This document shows positions 16,651 to 26,853 of a DNA stretch of 64,000 nucleotides, one piece after another. Numbering within the stretch: the stretch's first letter is position 1; every line of letters starts with the position of its first letter. The translations under genes and the position numbers were made by a program. The stretch spans positions 62,001 to 126,000 of the forward strand of contig HF998226.1 in assembly GCA_000433255.1 (NCBI GenBank), written 5' to 3'. This stretch comes from Coprobacillus sp. CAG:605 (GTDB taxonomy: Bacteria; Bacillota_I; Bacilli_A; RF39; UBA660). A model generated the notes under the pieces. It was not told where the DNA came from, made no database searches, and worked only from the letters and a program-made list of their open reading frames with translations.

Positions 16651-17766
16651 ATGATAATTTTATATATAGCCGGCATAAATGATAACAAGTCTGCCGGTCC
16701 AAACACTAACATTCCCAAAAATATTTTTTATGGCTCAAAATATGAGACAATAGGGATTTATAATATTTATGAAACTAAGACGAATGATATATTAAAATAT
16801 AAAAACTATTTTTCAAAGGAAACAATGAAAAATAATGATATAACCACACTGCCATTTCCATTTAACAACCCAGACCTTGTTGTATTTGAAGAGGTATACA
16901 GAGTAAAGTATGCAAAAATAGCAAAATCATTAAAGAAAAAAGGCATACCTTATGTAATTACACCAAGAGGTTCACTAACATATCATTCGCAAAAAAGAAA
17001 GGCGTTCAAAAAATTGATTGGAAATATTTTGTTTTTTAATCATTTTGTTAAAAATGCGGCTTCAATTCATTATCTAACTGATAAAGAATATGAAACAAGT
17101 AAATCTTTTAAAATTAACGATTACTTTGTAGTTGGAAATGGCGTTGAAATAAAGAAAAAAATAAAAACGTTTGAAAATATTAAAGATAAGAAAAAATATA
17201 ATGTGACATTTATCGGAAGAATAGCAATGTACCATAAAGGACTTGACTATTTGGTTGAAGCCATAAATAATAATAAAAGCGAGTTTAGAAAATATAAATT
17301 TGAGTTCAATTTATATGGACCAGATGATCTTGACAGTAAAAAAATATTAAATTCTAAAATCGAACAATATAAAATATCGGATTTAATAAAAATAAACGAC
17401 CCAGTATTTGATAGTGAAAAGGAAAAAATATTGCTTGACACTGATTTATTTGTTCATACCTCAAGACTTGAGGGGCAACCTACTGCTGTAATAGAAGCAA
17501 TGAGTTATGGAGTTCCCGTTCTAGTTACACCTGGAACCAATATTGATGAGCTAGTAAGAAAAGAAAAATTGGGCTTTGTTGCTGAATTCGACATAATAAG
17601 CATTTCAAAAAAATTACTGGATTCTTATAAAAAACGTAATGAATTCAGCAAGATATCAGCTAATGAAATAGCAATAATAGCTAATAGTTTTGATTGGAAT
17701 GCCATAATGAAAAAAACAATAGATGAATATAAAAAAATAATTAAAAATGGAGGCAGTAAATGTTAA
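16651..17766 (+). CDS. Family 4 glycosyltransferase (GT-B)
   Basis: The protein has 371 residues. The N-terminal Rossmann-like half begins ILYIAGINDNKSAGPNTN. The C-terminal half carries VTFIGRIAMYHKGLDYLVEA (about 189-208) and the sugar-nucleotide binding E-x7-E region RLEGQPTAVIEAMSYGVPVLVT (about 272-293). It would transfer a sugar with retention of configuration to the lipid-linked intermediate. AAAGGAAG precedes the ATG. It overlaps the next gene by 7 nt, so the two are coupled. Confidence 0.9.
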   Translation: MIILYIAGINDNKSAGPNTNIPKNIFYGSKYETIGIYNIYETKTNDILKYKNYFSKETMKNNDITTLPFPFNNPDLVVFEEVYRVKYAKIAKSLKKKGIPYVITPRGSLTYHSQKRKAFKKLIGNILFFNHFVKNAASIHYLTDKEYETSKSFKINDYFVVGNGVEIKKKIKTFENIKDKKKYNVTFIGRIAMYHKGLDYLVEAINNNKSEFRKYKFEFNLYGPDDLDSKKILNSKIEQYKISDLIKINDPVFDSEKEKILLDTDLFVHTSRLEGQPTAVIEAMSYGVPVLVTPGTNIDELVRKEKLGFVAEFDIISISKKLLDSYKKRNEFSKISANEIAIIANSFDWNAIMKKTIDEYKKIIKNGGSKC

Positions 17767-18665
17767 CTAAACTTGTTAAATTTTTAAAACATCCATCAAG
17801 TATTATTATATTCTTGAATAATAGAAATATTCCAATTTTATCAGATGAAGCATATTTGCAACTTAGGTACAAATTAACATTTGGAAAAAAGTTAAATATT
17901 AATAATCCAAAAACATTTAGTGAAAAGTTACAATGGCTGAAGCTTTATGATAGAAATCCTAAATATAGTATAATGGTAGATAAATATGAAGTGAAGAATT
18001 ACGTCGAAAATATAATAGGTAAAGAGTATATAATTCCTACAATTGCAGTATATAATAATTATGATGAGATTGATTTTGAATCGCTTCCAAATCAATTTGT
18101 GATGAAATGCACACATGATTCTGGAGGATTAGTTGTTTGTCAAAATAAAGCAACATTAGATAAAACAGCAGCATTAAAGAAGATAAAAAAAAGCTTCAAT
18201 AAAAATTATTTTTATGGTGGACGTGAATGGCCTTATAAAAACTTGAAACCAAAAATTATCGTTGAAAAATACATGACTGATAAGTTAAATAAAGATTTAA
18301 TTGACTATAAGTTCTTTTGCTTTAATGGAATTCCAAAATATATTTTAGTTTGCACAGATCGTTCAACAGATTTAAAAGAAACTTTTTATGATACAAATTG
18401 GAATTTAGCTCCATTTAAAAGGCCAAATCATGATATTGATGAAACAATCAATAAACCTAAAAATTTTAAGAAAATGTTAGAGTTGGCATCTAAGTTAGCT
18501 TCGAATATACCCTTTGTAAGGGTAGATTTCTATGAGATAAATGGTCAAATATATTTTGGGGAACTGACTTTTTTTCCAGCCTCTGGAATGAGCAAATTTT
18601 CACCGGAAATTTGGGATGAAAAGCTAGGAAATTTGTTAGATATTTCCATGGTGGATAAAATATGA
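17760..18665 (+). CDS. TupA-like ATP-grasp protein
   Basis: The protein has 301 residues and matches the TupA-like ATP-grasp family found in capsule and teichuronic acid clusters. Visible family features are NPKTFSEKLQWLKLYDRNP (about 42-60), the DKYEVKNYV segment, FVMKCTHDSGG (ATP-grasp central strand and loop, about 116-126), and the late metal site FVRVDFYEINGQIYFGELTFFP (about 252-273). It may ligate an amino acid or other group to a sugar, or modify the polymer; older annotation calls these glycosyltransferases. GGAGG precedes the start inside the upstream gene, and its own TGA overlaps the next ATG. Confidence 0.82.
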   Translation: MLTKLVKFLKHPSSIIIFLNNRNIPILSDEAYLQLRYKLTFGKKLNINNPKTFSEKLQWLKLYDRNPKYSIMVDKYEVKNYVENIIGKEYIIPTIAVYNNYDEIDFESLPNQFVMKCTHDSGGLVVCQNKATLDKTAALKKIKKSFNKNYFYGGREWPYKNLKPKIIVEKYMTDKLNKDLIDYKFFCFNGIPKYILVCTDRSTDLKETFYDTNWNLAPFKRPNHDIDETINKPKNFKKMLELASKLASNIPFVRVDFYEINGQIYFGELTFFPASGMSKFSPEIWDEKLGNLLDISMVDKI

Positions 18666-20170
18666 GAAAGAAAAAAGCCATTTATAATGTTCTAACAAAT
18701 TTATTGCTTCAAATAATTTATATTCTCTATGGTTTTATAGTACCTAAAATAATTATTAGTAAATTTGGTTCTAACATTAATGGACTTGTAACTTCAATAA
18801 CTCAGTTTCTTGCTTATATTTCTTTATTAGAGTCTGGTTTCGGCCCGGTAGTAAAAGCAGCTTTATATAAACCACTAGCAAAAAAAGACAACAAAACAGT
18901 TAACGGCATATTAAAAACTGCAGATAAATTTTTTAAAACAATATCTATGATATTTATTGCATACATAATGGTTTTATGTATATTTTATCCGATAATAGTT
19001 AATAAGAATTTTGATTACTTCTTTACAATATCATTAATTATAATAATATCTATAAGTACTTTTGCTGAATATTTTTTCGGAATGACTATAAAATTATTAC
19101 TTCAAGCCGATCAAAAAACATATATAATATCATTAATTCAAATATTTACTTATATTTTGAGTATAATAGCTATTGTTATCATGGCATATTTAAATTTAGA
19201 TATTTTAATGATAAAATTAGTCAGTGGTATAATATTTGTTTTAAGACCAATAATTCAAAATATATATGTTAAGAAGCATTACAATCTGGCACCATTTGAC
19301 TCAGTTAAAGAATATCCAATAAAAAATAAATGGGATGGACTAGCTCAACACATAGCCGCGGTAATACATAACAATACTGATGTTACAGTTTTAACTTTTT
19401 TTTGCACGCTTGAAGAAATTTCTGTATATTCAATATACTATTTGGTTGTAAAAGGATTAAAATCACTTATTCAGGCTTTCAACAATGGAATAGATGCTAT
19501 ATTTGGAGACATGATAGCTAAAAATGAAAAGGAAAATTTAAATAATAAATTTAACTTATACGAAATAATATACTTTAGTATCGTGACAGTAGTTTTCAGT
19601 TCAGCTATGGTATTAATTGTTCCATTTGTCGAGGTTTACACAAATGGCGTGACAGATGCAAATTATATAAGACCACTATTTGGATACCTAATAGTGATAA
19701 GTGAATTTATTTGGGCAATTAGGTTGCCATATAGCTCAATAACATTAGCAGCTGGTCATTTTAAAGAAACCAGGATAGGTGCTTGGGTTGAATGTATTTC
19801 TAATATATTAATATCAATACTATTAGTTAAATCATTTGGAATAGTTGGAGTTGCAATAGGAACAATAGTTGCAATGGCTATTAGAACAATTGAATTTATT
19901 TATCATACATCAAAATATATTTTAAATAGAAATTTGTTTTTGAGTATAAAAAAAATACTAGCAATTGTGTTAGATGTAATACTCATTAATTTATCCGCTA
20001 TTTATATTCCAATGCTAAATAATAATAGTTATTTTAATTGGCTTATAAATGCCATAATTATTGCTTTAGCTGCTACAATAATAACAATATTAATTGACTG
20101 CATGTTTTATAATAAAGAAATGAAACAAATTTTAGAGAAAATAAAAATAGGAGGAAACAGAAAAAAATGA
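18662..20170 (+). CDS. Wzx-type polysaccharide flippase
   Basis: The 502-residue integral membrane protein has 12-14 hydrophobic segments and matches the oligosaccharide flippase branch of the MATE/MVF superfamily. The N-terminal NVLTNLLLQIIYILYGFIVPKIIISKFGSNINGL is the typical entry helix plus loop. It would move the undecaprenyl-linked repeat unit to the outer face for polymerisation by the EpsG-like protein. The start overlaps the upstream stop (ATGA) and its end overlaps the next start by 4 nt, showing tight operon coupling. Confidence 0.9.
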   Translation: MRKKKAIYNVLTNLLLQIIYILYGFIVPKIIISKFGSNINGLVTSITQFLAYISLLESGFGPVVKAALYKPLAKKDNKTVNGILKTADKFFKTISMIFIAYIMVLCIFYPIIVNKNFDYFFTISLIIIISISTFAEYFFGMTIKLLLQADQKTYIISLIQIFTYILSIIAIVIMAYLNLDILMIKLVSGIIFVLRPIIQNIYVKKHYNLAPFDSVKEYPIKNKWDGLAQHIAAVIHNNTDVTVLTFFCTLEEISVYSIYYLVVKGLKSLIQAFNNGIDAIFGDMIAKNEKENLNNKFNLYEIIYFSIVTVVFSSAMVLIVPFVEVYTNGVTDANYIRPLFGYLIVISEFIWAIRLPYSSITLAAGHFKETRIGAWVECISNILISILLVKSFGIVGVAIGTIVAMAIRTIEFIYHTSKYILNRNLFLSIKKILAIVLDVILINLSAIYIPMLNNNSYFNWLINAIIIALAATIITILIDCMFYNKEMKQILEKIKIGGNRKK

Positions 20171-21189
20171 AAACATATTTAATAACAGGAGTTGCAGGAT
20201 TTATTGGTTCAAATCTTGCCAAAAGAATTTTAAATGATGAACCAGATGTTAAAGTAATTGGTTTAGATAACGTAAACGATTATTATGACGTTAATATAAA
20301 AGAATACCGTTTAAATCAATTGAAAAATGATAATTTTACTTTTATAAAAGGAGATTTATCAGATAAAAATCTGATAAATAATATTTTTAAAGAGTATAAA
20401 CCAAATATAGTAGTTAATTTAGCAGCACAGGCTGGAGTAAGGTATTCTATTACAAATCCAGATTCATACATTAAATCAAATATAATTGGTTTTTATAATA
20501 TTTTAGAGGCTTGTAGAAATTATCCTGTTGAGCATCTAGTATATGCCTCATCTTCATCTGTATATGGTTCAAACAAGAAGGTACCATATTCAACAGAAGA
20601 TAAAGTTGATAATCCTGTAAGTTTATATGCGGCAACAAAAAAATCAAATGAATTATTTGCACATGCCTACAGCAAATTATATAATATTCCATCAACAGGA
20701 TTAAGATTTTTCACTGTATATGGTCCAGCTGGAAGACCAGATATGGCATATTTTGGCTTTACAAATAAGCTTATAAAAGGTGAAAAAATAAAAATATTCA
20801 ATTACGGTAATTGTCAAAGAGATTTTACATACGTTGACGACATAGTTGAAGGAATAGTAAGAGTAATGCATAAAGCTCCAGAAAAGAAAATTGGTGAAGA
20901 TGGTTTACCAATTCCACCTTATAAAGTTTATAATATAGGAAATAGTAATCCGGTTAACTTATTAGACTTTGTAACAATTCTCCAAGAAGAATTGGTTAGA
21001 GCAGGAGTTTTACCAAATGATTATGACTTTGAAAGCCATAAAGAATTAGTAGCAATGCAACCAGGAGATGTTCCTATTACATATGCTGATACAACACCAT
21101 TAGAAACCGATTTCGGATATAAGCCAAGTACTGATTTAAGAACTGGTTTAAGAAACTTTGCTGAATGGTATAAAAAATTTTACAAGTAG
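20167..21189 (+). CDS. NAD-dependent sugar epimerase, probably UDP-glucuronate 4-epimerase
   Basis: The protein has 340 residues and an extended SDR fold. The NAD-binding GVAGFIGSNLAKR (about 8-20), the catalytic Ser run SSSSVYG (about 120-126) and YAATKKSNE (YxxxK, about 149-157) are all present. VNDYYDVNIKEYRLNQL is characteristic of UDP-glucuronate epimerases. Together with the following Ugd gene this suggests UDP-glucose to UDP-glucuronate to UDP-galacturonate. Specificity is inferred from sequence type and context. AGGAGG precedes the ATG. Confidence 0.86.
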   Translation: MKTYLITGVAGFIGSNLAKRILNDEPDVKVIGLDNVNDYYDVNIKEYRLNQLKNDNFTFIKGDLSDKNLINNIFKEYKPNIVVNLAAQAGVRYSITNPDSYIKSNIIGFYNILEACRNYPVEHLVYASSSSVYGSNKKVPYSTEDKVDNPVSLYAATKKSNELFAHAYSKLYNIPSTGLRFFTVYGPAGRPDMAYFGFTNKLIKGEKIKIFNYGNCQRDFTYVDDIVEGIVRVMHKAPEKKIGEDGLPIPPYKVYNIGNSNPVNLLDFVTILQEELVRAGVLPNDYDFESHKELVAMQPGDVPITYADTTPLETDFGYKPSTDLRTGLRNFAEWYKKFYK

Positions 21190-21205
21190 ATAGGGAGTTT
21201 TGCAA

Positions 21206-22372
21206 ATGAAAATAGCGGTAGCAGGAACTGGGTATGTAGGTTTATCTCTAGCCACATTACTTAGTCAAAAAAATGAGGTAATTGCTTTAGATGTAATACC
21301 AGAAAAAGTAGAGAAAATAAATAATAGAATATCTCCTATTCAAGATCAATATATAGAAGAATATTTTAAAACTAAAGAATTAAACTTAAAAGCAACTTTA
21401 GATTATAAAGAAGCTTTTAATGGAGCAAAATATATAATTATATCTACTCCAACTAATTACGATGAAAAAACACACTTTTTTGATACATCTTCAGTAGAAG
21501 ATATAATTAAAAAAGTTATATCAATGAATATAGATACAACTATGGTAGTAAAATCAACTATTCCAGTTGGATTCATCGAAAATATGAAGAAAAAATATAA
21601 CATTGATAATATTATGTTTAGTCCAGAATTCTTAAGAGAAGGAAAAGCTTTATATGATAACTTATATCCATCAAGAATAATAGTAGGAGAAAAAAGCAAA
21701 AGAGCAGAAGAGTTTGCTAATTTATTAAAAGAATGTTGCTTAAAAGAAGATGTAACTGTTAAATTTATGAATTCAACAGAAGCTGAAGCTGTTAAACTAT
21801 TTGCTAATACTTATTTAGCATTAAGAGTAGCATACTTTAATGAATTAGATACATATGCAGAATTAAAAGGATTAAATACTAAAGATATTATAGATGGAGT
21901 ATGTCTAGATCCAAGAATAGGTAATTTCTATAATAATCCTTCATTTGGATATGGTGGATACTGCCTACCTAAGGATACTAAACAATTATTAGCTAACTAC
22001 GATAATGTTCCAGAAAACTTAATTGAAGCTATCGTTAAGTCTAATGATACTAGAAAAAGACATATTACAGATATGATTCTAGAACATAACCCTAGTGTAG
22101 TAGGTATCTATAGACTTACTATGAAGAGTAATTCAGATAACTTTAGAGCAAGTGCAATTCAAAGTGTTATTAAGAATTTAAAAGATAAAAATGTTAGAGT
22201 AGTAATCTATGAACCAACATTAACTACTGATACATTTGATGATTTAGAAGTTATTAAAGATTTAAATGAATTTAAAAATATCAGCGATATTATTGTAGTT
22301 AATAGGGTAGATGATAATCTTTTAGATGTTAAAAACAAATTATATACAAGAGACTTATATAGCAGAGACTAA
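21206..22372 (+). CDS. ugd: UDP-glucose 6-dehydrogenase
   Basis: The enzyme oxidises UDP-glucose to UDP-glucuronate with two NAD+. It has 388 residues from the ATG at 21206 (TAGGGAG 8 nt upstream); a TTG at 21200 is less likely. The Rossmann motif [10 protein letters not shown] (about 7-16), KSTIPVGF (about 117-124), [11 protein letters not shown] and the catalytic Cys loop [15 protein letters not shown] (about 248-262) are intact. It is the last gene of the polysaccharide cluster and is followed by a weak terminator. Its codon use is closer to core genes than that of the middle of the cluster. Confidence 0.93.
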   Translation: MKIAVAGTGYVGLSLATLLSQKNEVIALDVIPEKVEKINNRISPIQDQYIEEYFKTKELNLKATLDYKEAFNGAKYIIISTPTNYDEKTHFFDTSSVEDIIKKVISMNIDTTMVVKSTIPVGFIENMKKKYNIDNIMFSPEFLREGKALYDNLYPSRIIVGEKSKRAEEFANLLKECCLKEDVTVKFMNSTEAEAVKLFANTYLALRVAYFNELDTYAELKGLNTKDIIDGVCLDPRIGNFYNNPSFGYGGYCLPKDTKQLLANYDNVPENLIEAIVKSNDTRKRHITDMILEHNPSVVGIYRLTMKSNSDNFRASAIQSVIKNLKDKNVRVVIYEPTLTTDTFDDLEVIKDLNEFKNISDIIVVNRVDDNLLDVKNKLYTRDLYSRD

Positions 22373-22385
22373 ATAAGTCTTTTTA
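22366..22385 (+). terminator. Weak Rho-independent terminator
   Basis: AGACT (22366-22370) pairs with AGTCT (22376-22380) around AAATA, followed by five Ts. A longer alternative pairs AGACTTA at 22351 with TAAGTCT. It closes the polysaccharide cluster. Confidence 0.55.
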
Positions 22386-22483
22386 TATGCTACTTTATAG
22401 TAGGATTCATTCCATGAAATTAAAATTTATGTTAAAATACTAATTGTTATTAAATTATCTATTAATGAAGGCGGGTAGTATTT

Positions 22484-23281
22484 ATGGATGAAGCGTTACA
22501 ATATATTGATGCTAAAATAGCAGATATAAATGAAATGATAAACAAAATTATATTGGATAATATTGATAATAGAGATTATATGGCCAAAAATATATTAAGT
22601 AATCTTAGATATTTAGTAGAATATTGCTTTTTTAGAGTATATATTACAGATAAAGAAAAGAAATATGTTAAATATAGTCATGAAAATAATCAACAATCAA
22701 TTAAGTATGTGAAAAGTTGTGCTAATATGAGAGAATTAAGAGCGTTACATGGTTTCTTACAAATATCAACTTCTCATTCATTGCCCAATGGCGATGGCTC
22801 ATCTAGAGTATTAATTAAATATTTAAGTTATTTAATTGAATTAAAAGAATTTATGTATAAAAAATATAAAATTACTATTTTAGATAATTTATATTCTTTT
22901 CCTCTTAACGTTGAAAAAAACATGGAAAATTATTATAGACAAATCTCAAATCAGATAAAAATTACTAATTTTAATAATTCGAAAAAAGTTTTAGGAAACA
23001 TGTATTATGTTAGAAAAATAAAGCCAATTATTATTGATAACAATCTTTTTTATGAAGTAACATTAAGTGAGGCTACAGACTATATTAATAAGTTTAATCG
23101 TATTGTCGTATATTCTAAAGAAAAGATATTAGACAATTATGCCATCAAAATTTCCAGTATTGATAGAACAATACAACTATTTGAAAAAAATGTTAATATA
23201 AAAATTATAGATAGCTATAAAATAGCTATAAGGCCTTGTGAATTAAATAATTTATTCAAAAATATTTGGCTTACAATATAA
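22484..23281 (+). pseudogene. N-terminal part of a frameshifted helicase-family gene
   Basis: This frame encodes 265 residues of a soluble, helical protein (KNILSNLRYLVEY, YVKSCANMRELRALHGFLQI, YYVRKIKPIIIDNNLFYEV, AIRPCELNNL). It then runs into a stop shortly after CELNNL. In the +1 frame the sequence reads on as SKIFGLQYKISSKYGEYDLI and joins, without a stop, the helicase at 23310. One extra T at about 23255 would explain the break. I recall CELNNxxKIFG from intact members of this family, but that is memory. The most economical reading is one ~905-residue gene (22484-25199) split by a single-base insertion. GGCGGG weakly precedes the ATG. Confidence 0.7.
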
Positions 23282-23309
23282 AATTTCTTCAAAATATGGT
23301 GAATATGAC

Positions 23310-25199
23310 TTGATAATGAAATATTTAAAGGTCAACAGATACAGTTTACTAGATATTGTTGAACTAGACAATAATCGTTATTTAGATTTTAAAAAAATAT
23401 TAACAAATGGCGCCAATACACATTTCATTTTGAATTTAATTGAAGAATCAAGAAAAGTTGTTATAAATAATAAACCAGGAAGCAACATTTTAAAGTACCT
23501 TTTATTTCGCCTAAATAATCAAGTTATAAAATCACAATTAAGTCTCAATGACAATAAAAAACTGTCAAATTTATATTTAAGTTATGGATCAATCCCATTC
23601 GATGAAATGCCATATGCATCATCCCTACAAAATCATAAGGTTGATATCAATGATTTACTTCAATGTATAGACAATAACGGGCGTGATGATGAGTTGTTAT
23701 CTAGAAGACTTCACTATAATTCAGATAGCTTAGGAATTATATATAATAAAATAAATGAAATTGATTTACCAAGCAATGTTGATGAATTAATTGCAAGATT
23801 TAATTCGAAAATTTATTTGCCAAAACATGAAGAAAGAAAAATAGAAAAAAACACTAAATATATATATGTAAATGGATATGAATCAGAAACTATCTCTATT
23901 ATGCAAAAATTAAGAGAATTATCATGTGATGGTTATGCAGAATATAGTAATATTTTTACAATATGGAAAGATTCTTCGGATTATAAATTTACGGATTCCC
24001 AAAAATATGAAATATGTCAAAAGATGTTTATTAGCTCGAAAGTAGCCTTACTATATGGCTCGGCAGGGTGTGGCAAAACCGAAACAATCAAAATTATTTC
24101 TGACATATTAAAAGACAAAAATATTATCTTTTTAGCCAAAACAAACCCTGCAGTTGAAAACTTAAAAAGACGAATTGGAGAAGATAATTTTAACTTCACT
24201 TTTATGACAATTGACAAATATAAAACAAATTCGGTTGTTTGTGATTTGCTAGTTATAGACGAGTGCAGTACTGTTGATAATTATGACATGAATAACATAT
24301 TATCCCGAAATGAAATGTACAATTTATTATTATTGGTTGGTGACATATATCAAATTGAATCAATAAAGTTTGGAAATTGGTTTAGATTCGCCAAAGAATT
24401 ATTACCGCCACAATGTATAAATAAATTGGATGGTACTTTTCGAACCAAGAGTCAAGTCCTATTGGACTTGTGGTCAAAAGTACGAAATCTTGATACAGAT
24501 ATCGTGGAGTACTTATCAGATTATGATATGTCTGAAACATTAAATAAAAATATTTTTAATAAAGGCAGTGAAGATGAAATAATATTATGCTTGAATTATG
24601 ATGGCCCATATGGAATTAATAACATAAATAAATACTTGCAGGCTAATAATCAGAACCAAGCATATGAATGGGGTATAAACTCATATAAAGTAGGCGATCC
24701 TGTTTTATTTAATGATTTAAATAGATTTTATCCAATTCTATATAACAATTTAAAAGGTAAAATAGTAAATATTAATAAAAGCAACGAAAAAATAACTTTT
24801 GATATTTTAATAGATATCCTAATTACAGATATTCAAGCTATGTCTATAGGACTAGAAGTAGTAGATAGATTAAATAAAAAAACAGTTATTAGATTTAGTG
24901 TTAACGCAAATAATGATGACGACATAGAGGATAGAAAAGACTGTGTAGTTCCATTTGTTGTCGCATATGCTACTTCAATTCACAAAGCACAAGGTTTAGA
25001 ATATGAATCAGTTAAAATTGTTTTAAACGATGAAATAGGGGACGCCATTACGCAAAATATTTTTTATACAGCTATAACTAGATCAAAAGAAAAGTTGAAA
25101 ATTTATTGGACTCCTGAATGTATGAATAAAGTTATAAAAAATTTTTCAATAAAAAATAACGATGATATTAATATACTAAGAAGTAAAATTGATTTTTAA
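23310..25199 (+). pseudogene. SF1 (RecD/UvrD-like) helicase domain, C-terminal part of the frameshifted gene
   Basis: The frame holds 629 codons from a TTG at 23310 (ATG at 23316), without a credible ribosome binding site, as expected for an internal segment. It has helicase motif I GSAGCGKTE (about 249-257), motif Ia AKTNPAVENL, motif II LLVIDECS (DExx, about 310-317), motif III LLLVGDIYQIES (about 343-354), and late motifs V/VI SIHKAQGLEYES and FYTAITRSKEKL (about 590-601). This is the RecD2/AAA_30 type. The N-terminal ~230 residues continue the region that begins at 22484. If it is broken in the genome the helicase is inactive unless ribosomes shift frame. Confidence 0.75.
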
Positions 25200-25319
25200 T
25201 TATTATCAAATTCAGCATTTACGATACCCTAAAATTAGGTATTTACAAATATTAATTCTGCGATTATGATGGAATTGGCCATTAAAAATCAAGAATTAAA
25301 GATAAGGAGTGATGTAAAA

Positions 25320-26678
25320 ATGTCCAAAAAAGAAAATATTAAATTCTTCATTTCGTGCAAAGTAGCTAATCTGTTTCTTTTAAGTGAAACTAGCAAGGAC
25401 TATCCAGAAATCGTAAATGCAATGTCATATCATAATGGATTGCCAAGAATGTTGAATAGCGATTTTAAAAAAATGTCAAAAGATCGCCAAATATCTTTGC
25501 AAAATGAATGGAATGATATATTTAATCATGCCCAAGGTGAATGGTCTGCTACAAAATACGAAGAGAAAAGTCAAGGAAAAATAATTAACTGTGAATTGTG
25601 CGGCCATAAAAAAATAAGTTCAATTTTTAAAATAAAAAATTTAGAAAATCAAAAGGAATTAATAGTAGGTAGTGAATGTATTAAGTATTTTTGTGGAATC
25701 AAAAATAATTCTAAAGAAGATCGCAAGCTTTATTTGAAAGACGAAAGAGAAAAAAGAAAAGTTGCCAAAAATATTTGGTATGCAGAAAGTGTGGTTCCAG
25801 GTCTTAACAACCAAGTCAAAAGTTTTAGGAGAATACCCGATAATCATTCATTTATAATGCCAAATAAGTTAAAGAAAGAGTATTATAGGATTGAAAATTT
25901 AATTAAAGAAGATTATGATGCAGAATTAAAAAAGCCAAAATCAAAAATAGATTGTAGGAAATTTGTTAGTACAAATTCACAAATAACAGTCTTTAAAGAA
26001 AAATTAGAGGAGTCTAAGCAAAAGTATAAAAATGATAAATGGCAAATCACGGAAAATATAGCGAGATGGTGTTATAATAGCAAAAAGGATTCCCTAATTG
26101 AACGATTAAGTGTAACAGAAAAAGTAGATTTTACAACAGCTGATCAAATTTATGAAACCAATTATTTGCATTTTATAGTTGAAGAATTTAAGAGCTTTTT
26201 GTATTTTAACAATTTTAAGGTATTAAAAAATAATTCTATAAACTTTGAAGTTTCAAGTAAATTTAATGAAGGAATTAAGATATTAGTTGATACAGTTGAT
26301 TTTTTAAAAAAATATAAAGCAAATTTATTTAAAAACGAATATGAAAACATAAGCATAAAAGATTTATTAAGGGTTAGTAAAATAAGCAAAGATAGCTATG
26401 ACAATGCGGCATATTTGATTTGCAGAAAGTGCAGATATGATTATAAGTATCAATTTCAAAGTGCTGAAATAAATGAAATTGCCTTTAAATCTGAAAATAA
26501 TATTTTAGTTTTAAAATACGCTGAATTTATCAACAAATTTAAAAACTATATTTTTAAGAAAAAAATTGATTCTAAAATGAACAAAGAGATTGTTAATTAT
26601 ATTGAAGCAAATTCAGAAAAATATACTGCTGAAAATTACTCTGTGCATTTAAAAACATTTGGTATTTTTCAAAAATAG
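25320..26678 (+). CDS. Unknown protein with zinc-ribbon-like Cys motifs
   Basis: A 452-residue protein whose start at ATG 25320 follows GATAAGGAG by 10 nt; an in-frame ATG at 25266 lacks a site. Residues 91-94 CELC and 120-125 (SECIKYFC), separated by ~25 residues with IVGSECI, look like a split zinc ribbon. A second CRKC pair lies near 368-371. The rest is Lys/Glu-rich and helical, without membrane segments. It follows the broken helicase in the same orientation, in AT-rich accessory DNA. Nucleic-acid binding is a reasonable guess only; no family is recognised. Confidence 0.6.
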   Translation: MSKKENIKFFISCKVANLFLLSETSKDYPEIVNAMSYHNGLPRMLNSDFKKMSKDRQISLQNEWNDIFNHAQGEWSATKYEEKSQGKIINCELCGHKKISSIFKIKNLENQKELIVGSECIKYFCGIKNNSKEDRKLYLKDEREKRKVAKNIWYAESVVPGLNNQVKSFRRIPDNHSFIMPNKLKKEYYRIENLIKEDYDAELKKPKSKIDCRKFVSTNSQITVFKEKLEESKQKYKNDKWQITENIARWCYNSKKDSLIERLSVTEKVDFTTADQIYETNYLHFIVEEFKSFLYFNNFKVLKNNSINFEVSSKFNEGIKILVDTVDFLKKYKANLFKNEYENISIKDLLRVSKISKDSYDNAAYLICRKCRYDYKYQFQSAEINEIAFKSENNILVLKYAEFINKFKNYIFKKKIDSKMNKEIVNYIEANSEKYTAENYSVHLKTFGIFQK

Positions 26679-26760
26679 CTATTTAGAAAAAATATGCAAG
26701 CAACACAATGTTAACTAGTGTTGTAGTAAATCCCAACTAAAAACCAATTTCCAATAAAAA

Positions 26761-26777
26761 TGATACAAATTGTATCA
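26761..26777. promoter_or_regulatory. Perfect palindromic operator-like site
   Basis: TGATACAA (26761-26768) and TTGTATCA (26770-26777) form an 8-bp perfect dyad around one A, about 37 nt upstream of the -10 of the ATPase-TOPRIM operon. It looks like a dimeric repressor or activator site. No candidate regulator gene is adjacent. Confidence 0.5.
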
Positions 26778-26813
26778 AAAGCAGTAAAAAATAGTATACT
26801 TTTTTGAAAATTA

Positions 26814-26822
26814 TGCTATACT
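26814..26822 (+). promoter_or_regulatory. Extended -10 promoter of the ATPase-TOPRIM operon
   Basis: TGC followed by TATACT (26817-26822), 32 nt before the start codon at 26854. An alternative TATACT lies at 26795-26800. Confidence 0.55.
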
Positions 26823-26853
26823 ATATATTGAAAAAAGGAAAAAGGTGAATATA

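Noticed and set aside
26700..26727. CAACAC/GTGTTG stem after the zinc-motif gene as a terminator
   Set aside because: The stem is short and no T run follows.
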